Assembly (NCBI GenBank): GCA_000687975.1
Contig: JIAB01000001.1
Location: 1,426,001 to 1,490,000, forward strand
Direction: 5' to 3'
Length of the DNA stretch: 64,000 nt
DNA from: Lachnospiraceae bacterium AC2031
GTDB taxonomy: Bacteria > Bacillota > Clostridia > Lachnospirales > Lachnospiraceae
Shown: one piece after another, positions 1 through 7,400 of the stretch
How the letters are laid out: each line of letters starts with the position of its first letter
How positions within the stretch are numbered: the first letter of the stretch is position 1
Made by a program: the position numbers and the translations under genes
Notes under the pieces: model-generated
Databases searched by the model: none
What the model was told of the DNA's origin: nothing
What the model saw: the letters and a program-made list of their open reading frames with translations, nothing else

Positions 1-695
1 CTTGATACTATGATACACACCGATAAAATAATCTGCACAGGCGTACCAGGATTTGCATCATCTCCCATCAGCCCTGTATGAACAAACCACTGTCCTAAAC
101 AGCTTATGTTATACGCTATAGTTACAATCTTATATAGAACTCCCTTTGTGATCATAAGGAACATATTTCCAAAGGTTATAGTATTAAATGCAACGTTCAT
201 TACAACAAAGGAAATTATGGCACTGGCTACTATCTTTGTGATTCTAAATGACAATGCGTAGACCACTGCCACATATCCAAGTATGGCTATAAAATCAGTA
301 ATGATATCCACCCACCACGCGCCGCTTGGGCGAGCTCCAGCAACAACACCAGCTAATATGTGAAGCGCCCACATAATGAATGCCGCACTGAGTTGAGTCA
401 TCATTCCGCCGCCGAACATTTCTTTCTGTGTGAATCCAGAGATAAACTTATTTTTTATAGATCCCTCACTATACTCTTCACATACAAAAAGCGGAGTATA
501 TATTGTAAAGAATCCAACAATAGCCGCACTAACAAAATGCATTCTTCCAGCAAGTGTCATTCCATTGAAGACACCGCCAAATCCCATCAGATTATCAGTA
601 AACTGATGAGTGACAACGACTGCAATGATCAGTCCTATAAGATAAAGCTTACTTTTAAAAAGCTTTCTCATATTTGCTTTATATATATTAATCAT
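1..695 (-). CDS. ABC-2 type exporter permease, partial (3' end outside window)
   Basis: Reading frame open from an ATG at 695 to the left edge of the window (at least 231 residues), so the C-terminus is missing. The translation has several hydrophobic segments and a cytoplasmic-loop motif (EEYSEGSIKNKFISGF) that matches the motif EYNDGIIKNKLVSGA in the next permease upstream, so the two are paralogous ABC-2 permeases. It lies 18 bp downstream of that permease and is the last visible gene of the TetR-ATPase-permease-permease operon. By family it would form the membrane channel for export of an unknown substrate (drug, peptide or lipid). An upstream ATG at 706 is followed at once by a stop, so 695 is the better start. 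Confidence 0.75.
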   Translation of the reverse strand, partial: MINIYKANMRKLFKSKLYLIGLIIAVVVTHQFTDNLMGFGGVFNGMTLAGRMHFVSAAIVGFFTIYTPLFVCEEYSEGSIKNKFISGFTQKEMFGGGMMTQLSAAFIMWALHILAGVVAGARPSGAWWVDIITDFIAILGYVAVVYALSFRITKIVASAIISFVVMNVAFNTITFGNMFLMITKGVLYKIVTIAYNISCLGQWFVHTGLMGDDANPGTPVQIILSVCIIVS

Positions 696-713
696 ATCTA
701 TACCATTTAACCC

Positions 714-1478
714 CTACTTAATTTCTTTTTTACCAAACACTATGAGTCCAGAAACCACTGATATTAGTATTAACCCCAGACTACCTAAAGCTGTGTACAC
801 AAGGCTCCACCTTGGAGTTCCATCGCAGTGAGCATATGGAACGTATTTATCATAGAAGGTATACAGTGCCAGCTTTGTACCTGTAAGTGAGCAGAGGCCC
901 TTCTCAGGATACAGCTTATCCATAACCTCAAGACTAACCAGCTTGAAAAGGAAAGCGAGTCCAAGACCAACCACATAACAAAGATTTGTTCCACCCATCA
1001 TCATTACGATGGCAGTTGAAAAAACAGCTATAGAAACTGACGCAATGATCAGCTCAATAAATGATGCTGCAATCTCAGAAGGAGTAATATTATAGATTCC
1101 CTGAGTAAAAACAAGAGATATAAGAATTGCAGTAATCTGATTTACTACTGATAAGTAAAATGCCATTCCTGCCGATGTGATCACTGAAGAAAGGAAGATA
1201 TTGCTTCTCTTCGCTCCACTGACCAGCTTATTCTTTATTATCCCATCATTATATTCCTTAGAAAAAACAAGCAGTGTTGCTGCAGTAACTAAGAATATAG
1301 AAATTGTTGCATAGGAGATCAGTACCTCATCTGCATAAAGCTTACCATTCAAAAAGAAGAGAATGAGAAAAGAAAAAAGTATATTTCCAATCAGATAAGC
1401 AATGCTGACCGCAGTACAAATATGAAAACCTACGCAATGAAATATATTTCTAATATCTGTATAAAGTATCTTAAGCAT
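714..1478 (-). CDS. ABC-2 type exporter permease
   Basis: Protein of 254 aa starting MLKILYTDIRN, with about six hydrophobic segments and the loop motif EYNDGIIKNKLVSGAKRSN typical of ABC-2 permeases of bacitracin/lantibiotic-type exporters. A longer frame opens at 1529, but the ATG at 1478 overlaps the stop of the ATPase gene by 8 bp, the usual arrangement for translational coupling, so I chose it. It probably pairs with the ATPase at 1471-2385 and the partial permease at 1-695 in one exporter. The substrate cannot be told from sequence. Confidence 0.8.
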   Translation of the reverse strand: MLKILYTDIRNIFHCVGFHICTAVSIAYLIGNILFSFLILFFLNGKLYADEVLISYATISIFLVTAATLLVFSKEYNDGIIKNKLVSGAKRSNIFLSSVITSAGMAFYLSVVNQITAILISLVFTQGIYNITPSEIAASFIELIIASVSIAVFSTAIVMMMGGTNLCYVVGLGLAFLFKLVSLEVMDKLYPEKGLCSLTGTKLALYTFYDKYVPYAHCDGTPRWSLVYTALGSLGLILISVVSGLIVFGKKEIK

Positions 1479-2385
1479 CCTCTTCGCCCCCCAGAAGCTC
1501 CAGATAGAAGGATTCCAGATCCTCCTCATTCTCTGTCAGCGTAAGTATCGAACAGTTTTCCTCCTCGAAGGCCTTTGCCATCTCAGATACTGTAATGTCA
1601 CTATAAACATCTGCAGAAGTCTCATCCACTATCTCATACTCGAAGCCCTTCTTTTTCATGACACGTTTAAGACCTTCAATGTCACTGACAGTCATACGTA
1701 TAGACTTACGACATTCTGAACGAAGCTCCTCCGCACTCATCTCACGAACGATATGTCCCTTATCTATGAAGCCATAGCAGCTGGCAAGCTTTGAAAGCTC
1801 ACCAAGGATATGACTGGAAATGAGAAATGTTATTCCACGCTCTTTATTGAGTTTAAGGATCAGCTCTCTGATATCGATAATACCCTGAGGGTCCAGACCA
1901 TTTGTAGGTTCATCCAATATGATAAAGTCAGGATCACCACAAAGTGCTATAGCAATACCAAGTCTCTGTCTCATACCAAGAGAGAAGTTCTTAGCCTTCT
2001 TCTTTCCTGTATCCTGAAGACCTACAAGCTCAAGCAGTTCATCTATTCCATCAAAGTTTGGAAGTCCAAGCATAAGATACTGCTGCATAAGATTATCTCT
2101 TGCAGACATATCCTTGTAATAGGCTGGAGATTCTACAACTGCTCCCAGTTTACGTCTTGAAAGGTTGATATCCTTCTCATCGTTCTTTCTTTCCATGAGA
2201 GTAAATCCACCTTCAGATGGCTGCTGAAGACCACAGATCATTCTGATAAGAGTAGTTTTGCCGGCTCCATTTTTCCCTACAAATCCGTAGATTGAGCCTT
2301 TCTCTATAGTCATGTTGAGATCATTCAGTGCAGTAAACCTACCGTAGTGTTTGCACAGTCCCTCACTTTTAAAGATTACTTCCAT
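1471..2385 (-). CDS. ABC transporter ATP-binding protein
   Basis: Protein of 304 aa with a complete ABC ATPase domain in the first 220 residues: Walker A GKNGAGKTT (near residue 38), signature FSLGMRQRL, Walker B FIILDEPTNGLDP and a downstream switch His (SSHILGEL). The C-terminal 80 residues form the regulatory tail usual in BcrA/CcmA-like exporter ATPases. Its start overlaps the end of the TetR gene by 17 bp and its stop overlaps the permease start, so the operon is tightly coupled. It powers export through the two downstream permeases. Confidence 0.92.
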   Translation of the reverse strand: MEVIFKSEGLCKHYGRFTALNDLNMTIEKGSIYGFVGKNGAGKTTLIRMICGLQQPSEGGFTLMERKNDEKDINLSRRKLGAVVESPAYYKDMSARDNLMQQYLMLGLPNFDGIDELLELVGLQDTGKKKAKNFSLGMRQRLGIAIALCGDPDFIILDEPTNGLDPQGIIDIRELILKLNKERGITFLISSHILGELSKLASCYGFIDKGHIVREMSAEELRSECRKSIRMTVSDIEGLKRVMKKKGFEYEIVDETSADVYSDITVSEMAKAFEEENCSILTLTENEEDLESFYLELLGGEEDA

Positions 2386-2998
2386 TTTTTCCTTTTTCCC
2401 CTTTCACTTTAAATGTCTTATCTATGAAATAATCCACATATTTTTCTATGGTTTTTATCATCTCTTCCTGTTTTTCAGGCTCTCTGTCACAAATCTGAAT
2501 CAGCATTGATATTGGTGAGAAAAACTGCAGAGATAGCATCTCTGTATCTGTCGCTTCAATCTCACCGTACTCAACAAGCTTGTTAAAGATATATGTATAC
2601 TGTTCCTTAATACTTTCGAACGTATGGAAAGTTGCCATCTGTTTCAGTTCTTTACTCTTGAAACTATCCATGCAATATATCTTTCGCATACAACGAGTTA
2701 GATCATTGCTGATGGTAAAATTTATCTGACTCATGCAAAAGGTTTTAAATTCCTCAGCATTATGAATCCATATCATAGAATCCTTATGCATTCGCATCTT
2801 TTGAAAGTATAATTCATCAGATAAACGGTGAAGCTCCTCATATATTTCTGCTTTTCCTTTAAAATACTTATATAGATTTGGTCCCTTCATTCCTATAGAT
2901 TCAGCAATCTGATCCATGGATACAGCATCATATCCCTTTTCTGCAAAAAGAACGACTGCTGTATTTAGTATCCTCTCTTGTACTTCAGTTCTACTCAT
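2369..2998 (-). CDS. TetR/AcrR family transcriptional regulator
   Basis: Protein of 209 aa. The N-terminal 50 residues form a TetR helix-turn-helix (ILNTAVVLFAEKGYDAVSMD, then IAESIGMKGPNLYKYFKGK); the rest is a helical ligand-binding/dimer domain with no clear ligand signature. First gene of the ABC exporter operon, with a 20-bp palindrome 23 bp upstream of the start, so it most likely represses its own operon and releases it when an exported compound binds. That link is inference from position. Confidence 0.88.
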   Translation of the reverse strand: MSRTEVQERILNTAVVLFAEKGYDAVSMDQIAESIGMKGPNLYKYFKGKAEIYEELHRLSDELYFQKMRMHKDSMIWIHNAEEFKTFCMSQINFTISNDLTRCMRKIYCMDSFKSKELKQMATFHTFESIKEQYTYIFNKLVEYGEIEATDTEMLSLQFFSPISMLIQICDREPEKQEEMIKTIEKYVDYFIDKTFKVKGEKGKNGSNL

Positions 2999-3020
2999 AT
3001 ATCTTCTCCTATTTTTTGTT

Positions 3021-3040
3021 TTTATAACGCCCGTTATAAA
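3021..3040 (-). promoter_or_regulatory. Perfect palindromic operator for the TetR-family repressor
   Basis: TTTATAACG-CC-CGTTATAAA: two 9-bp arms with a 2-bp centre, 23 bp upstream of the TetR ATG. A further half-like site (GCGTTAT) lies just beyond at 3053-3059. Size, symmetry and position fit a TetR autoregulatory operator. The assignment to this regulator is inferred. Confidence 0.7.
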
Positions 3041-3118
3041 ATAATATATAATGCGTTATCTGTCAATAGAAAAGAGAAAAATGTTATAAAAGTATTGTGA
3101 GAAGGTACTTAATATATT

Positions 3119-3160
3119 AAAATGTGACATTAGTGACTACGTTACTTAATGTCACATTTT
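3119..3160. repeat. TGTGAC-type palindrome upstream of a secreted-protein gene
   Basis: Arms AAAATGTGACATT and AATGTCACATTTT (13 bp, perfect) around a 16-nt loop, ending 29 bp before the ATG at 3190. The arms begin with the same AAATGTGA found in hairpins at 10737, 14248 and 45736. Here it cannot be a terminator for a plus-strand gene, because none lies upstream; it may sit in the leader of the 3190 gene or end a minus-strand transcript. Confidence 0.6.
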
Positions 3161-3189
3161 TACGTAAAAACAAAAAGGAGGGATTTTTA

Positions 3190-4350
3190 ATGAAATCCAA
3201 GAAGATCATTAAGAGACTTGTAGTAACAACACTTGCAGCAGTGATGTGCTTCGGAAGTGCTATAAGTACATTTGCAGCTAGCGGCTCCTGGAAGAACGAT
3301 TCAAACGGCTGGTGGTACAGCTACACCAACGGTGGCTATCCAAAGAAGCAGTGGCTTGAAATCGATAAAACTTGGTACTACTTCAAGGAAGACGGATATA
3401 TGGCAGCCGGCGAATATCGCGAAGGCTACTGGCTTGACGGAAGTGGTGCTTGCAGTTCAAAGTATGTTGGTGGTACATGGAAGTCTAACAAAACTGGTAA
3501 GTGGTACGAGGATAAGTCAGGTTACTATCCAGTAAAGTGCTGGCTTCAGATTGATGGCAGCTACTACTATTTTGAAAACACAGGCTACCTTGCAACAGAC
3601 AAATGGATCGACGGCTATTATGTAGATAAGGACGGAAAGTGGGTAAAGGACGCTACTTTCACAGATTACTCAGGAACATACGTTGATAACTTCGCTGGAA
3701 GAGGAACAATCAAAGTTACTCACACATATGATAACTTCTATTCAGTAAAGGTTCAGTGGCCATCAAGTGCAAGCGTAACTAATGAATGGTCATTCACAGC
3801 TGAGATTGATTACAGCGGAAACATGAGCTACAAGGACTGCACAAAGACAGAGACAATCTACGATGCAAAGGGTGGCTCAACAACAAAGACAGTTTATACA
3901 GACGGTACAGGTACTATGAAGTTTAAGGACGAAACAGTTACCTGGGAAGATAAGAAAGAAAATGTAGCTTTAGGAAATACATTTATCAAGACAAAGGAAG
4001 TTGAAGTAACAGGAAAGAACTACAGCGGTGAGTATGCAGATGCTAAAACTCATAGATCAGCTGTAAAGATCACAGCAACATCTAATGGATTCTACAGTGT
4101 TACTATAGGTCTTCCAGATGATAACGGAAATCTTGACAAGTATGAATTCACAGGTTCCTTCGATAAGGACGGAAAGCTTTCATACAATGACTGTGTAAAG
4201 ACTCACGAGGATTACAAGACAGACGGTCAGACAATAACAAAGCAGCTTTATAAGAACGGAACTGGTTCAATCACAATCACAGATAAAAAACTCAAATGGG
4301 AAAACAACAATGAGGATGTATCTGTAACAGAATTCGAATTATTCCAGTAA
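3190..4350 (+). CDS. Secreted protein with N-terminal aromatic wall-binding repeats
   Basis: Protein of 386 aa. The start at 3190 follows AAAGGAGG; an upstream in-frame ATG at 3124 sits inside a palindrome and lacks a ribosome site. A signal peptide covers residues 1-27 or so (cut near TFAAS). Residues 30-135 hold two Trp/Tyr-rich repeats of the choline-binding-like type (SNGWWYSY, WYYFKEDGYMA, WLQIDGSYYYF). The remainder is two similar all-beta domains of about 110 residues (NFYSVKVQW / GFYSVTIGL; SYKDC / SYNDC). It is probably surface-attached through the N-terminal repeats. The function of the twin C-terminal domains is unknown. It ends at a terminator shared with the convergent giant gene. 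Confidence 0.88.
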   Translation: MKSKKIIKRLVVTTLAAVMCFGSAISTFAASGSWKNDSNGWWYSYTNGGYPKKQWLEIDKTWYYFKEDGYMAAGEYREGYWLDGSGACSSKYVGGTWKSNKTGKWYEDKSGYYPVKCWLQIDGSYYYFENTGYLATDKWIDGYYVDKDGKWVKDATFTDYSGTYVDNFAGRGTIKVTHTYDNFYSVKVQWPSSASVTNEWSFTAEIDYSGNMSYKDCTKTETIYDAKGGSTTKTVYTDGTGTMKFKDETVTWEDKKENVALGNTFIKTKEVEVTGKNYSGEYADAKTHRSAVKITATSNGFYSVTIGLPDDNGNLDKYEFTGSFDKDGKLSYNDCVKTHEDYKTDGQTITKQLYKNGTGSITITDKKLKWENNNEDVSVTEFELFQ

Positions 4351-4354
4351 ATCA

Positions 4355-4427
4355 AAAAAGTGCGATGGGGTCAGTCCCCTCTTGCACCGTTAGGTGCAAG
4401 GGGGTCTGACCCCATCGCACTTTTTTT
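4355..4427. terminator. Long bidirectional terminator between convergent genes
   Basis: Near-perfect inverted repeat of about 32 bp per arm around a GTTA loop. The arms run GTGCGATGGGGTCAG... and ...CTGACCCCATCGCAC, flanked by A and T runs on both sides. It ends the plus gene at 3190-4350 and the minus gene at 4446-10331. The GGGGTCAGNCCCC core is longer than a terminator needs and may be a palindromic repeat recruited for the purpose. Confidence 0.85.
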
Positions 4428-4445
4428 ATCATAGAAATATATTCT

Positions 4446-7400
4446 CTATGGCTCCCATTCGCCATCATTGTTTACCCAGTATCCATCTACGTACTGGTTG
4501 TATACTCGGTAACCATCAGATCCGAAATAGTAGCACTTTCCATTAATCCATAGCCACTGACTTACAGGATACCAGCCAGATGCATCTTCATACCAGAACT
4601 GGCCATCTTTTTCTCCCCAGCCGCCGCCATAGTAAGTTTCTACCCATGCGCCGTCTGATCCCAGCCAGAATCCATCTCTATATTCTGAGTAATCCATGTA
4701 GCCATCTGATGTGAAGTAATACCACTTGCCATCTATCTTCTGCCACTGGCTTGATGGATACCATCCATCCTCATCCTGATACCACCAGCCTGTGCTATCC
4801 TGATACCATTTACCCTGTGGCTTATATGTTGCATTTCCTTCAGAATCATACCACTGACCATCAACCCATTCAGTTCTGTAAGGGCTCTGAGTTTCAGTTG
4901 GTACTTCTTCGCTTGAATTATCTTCAGTATTTTCTTCAACCTCTGGAGTCACATCAGTTTCCTTTGGAGTCTCTTTTGGTTCCTCCTTTGGCTCGTCCTT
5001 TGGTTCGTCCTTTGGCTGTTCTTTAATTATAGATTCGATACATTTTGCTTCTGAATCAAAATGATTAGCATCACCTACAACCTTGTACCATACATAATAG
5101 GTTCCCGCGTCGGTAGCTGTAGGGATGGTTGTGGTATAAATGTTATCCGCAGGGACAGTAGTGGCATTTTCGCCAAGCGCATACCACATTTCTCCGCCTA
5201 CCAGCGTCGATTTATCCTCGGTTACCAACGGTTTCTCAGTACCATCATATGTACGATTGTTCACTGTAATGGTAGATGAGGTAGCATTCGTCCTGTTAAT
5301 CGTAAACTTCCAGTCCTCGCCATGTAAAACAGCGGTAGTTGCGTTGTAGTTATCGCCTTCGGTCACTGTAATTCCCACATAGTAGGTGCCAACATTCACA
5401 GGTTCAGCCTCAGTACTGCATGCCACATCGCTGTAATATTTCACTGTCACCTCGCCCATTCCTTTAGCGGATGATACTGCCGTAACTGTTGCAGACTTAG
5501 CTGTACCGTCATAGTTGAGATCTGACGGTGCTGTGAAAACAAAATCGTTAGCATTAGGAGTAATTTTGCCTATCGTAAACTTCCAATCCTCACCATGTAA
5601 AACAGCGGCAGCTGCGTTATAGTTATCGCCTTCAGTCACTGTAATTCCCACATAGTAAGTGCCAACATTAACAGGTTCAGCCTCAGTACTGCATGCCGCG
5701 TCGCTGTAATACTTCACTGACACTGTGCCCATTCCCTTAGCAGTGGATGCTGCCGTAACTGTTGCAGATTTGGCAGTGTCGTCGTAGTCAAGATCTGCCG
5801 GTGCTGCGTAGATAAAGTCGCTGGCAGTAGGATTTATTTTGCAGATCGTAAACTTCCAGTCCTCACCGTGTAAAACAGTGGCAGCCGCGTTGTAGTTGTC
5901 GCCTTCGGTCACTGTAATACCCACATAGTAAGTTCCGGCATTCTTAGGTACAGCCACTGTAGTACATGCTGCGTCACTGTAATACTTCACCGTCACTGCA
6001 CCTATGCCGGTAATGCCTGACGCTGCCGTAACTGTTGCAGACTTAGCTGTACCGTCATAGTTGAGATCTGACGGTGCTGCGTAGGTAAAGTCGCTGGCAG
6101 CAGGATTTATTTTGCCTATCGTAAACTTCCAGTCCTCACCATGTAAAACAGCGGTAGTTGCGTTATAGTTATCGCCTTCGGTCACTGTAATTCCCACATA
6201 GTAAGTGCCAACATTAACAGGTTCAGCCTCAGTACTGCATGCCACATCGCTGTAATATTTCACTGTCACCTCGCCCATTCCTTTAGCGGATGATACTGCC
6301 GTAACTGTTGCAGACTTAGCTGTACCGTCATAGTTGAGATCTGACGGTGCTGTGAAAACAAAATCGTTAGCATTAGGAGTAATTTTGCCTATCGTAAACT
6401 TCCAATCCTCACCATGTAAAACAGCGGCAGCTGCGTTATAGTTATCGCCTTCAGTCACTGTAATTCCCACATAGTAAGTGCCAACATTAACAGGTTCAGC
6501 CTCAGTACTGCATGCCGCGTCGCTGTAATACTTCACTGACACTGTGCCCATTCCCTTAGCAGTGGATGCTGCCGTAACTGTTGCAGATTTGGCAGTGTCG
6601 TCGTAGTCAAGATCTGCCGGTGCTGCGTAGATAAAGTCGCTGGCAGTAGGATTTATTTTGCAGATCGTAAACTTCCAGTCCTCACCGTGTAAAACAGTGG
6701 CAGCCGCGTTGTAGTTGTCGCCTTCGGTCACTGTAATACCCACATAGTAAGTTCCGGCATTCTTAGGTACAGCCACTGTAGTACATGCTGCGTCACTGTA
6801 ATACTTCACCGTCACTGCACCTATGCCGGTAATGCCTGACGCTGCCGAAACTGTTGCAGATTTGGCAGTGTCGTCGTAGTCAAGATCTGCCGGTGCTATG
6901 TAAGTAAAGTCGCTGGCAGAAGGATTTACTTTGCAGATCGTAAACTTCCAGTTCGAATCATGAAGAACCGAGGTGATTGCATTGTAGTTGTCGCCTTCGG
7001 TCACAGTAATGCCAACATAGTATGTTCCAACATTTTTCGGGTTTTCTACCACGTCTGTGCATGCTGCGTCACTGTAATACTTCACCGTCACATTGCCCAT
7101 GCCGGTAACGCCCGATCCCGGAACAACCGTAGCAGTTTTGTCGGTGCCGTCGTAACCGCGACTTGAAGGTGCCGTGAAGTTAAAATCGTCGGCAGTTGGG
7201 GTTGCCTTCCCAATCGTAAACTGCCAGCTTGAATCGTGCAGAACAGTAGAAACTGCGCTGTAGTTATCGCCCTCGGTCACTGTAATGCCAACATAGTAGG
7301 TACCTACGTTGGTCGGACTTCCCACAAGCTCAGCAGTACACTCTGGGTTGCTATAATACTTCACTGTCACCTGACCCATGCCGGTAACGCCTTCTTTTGG

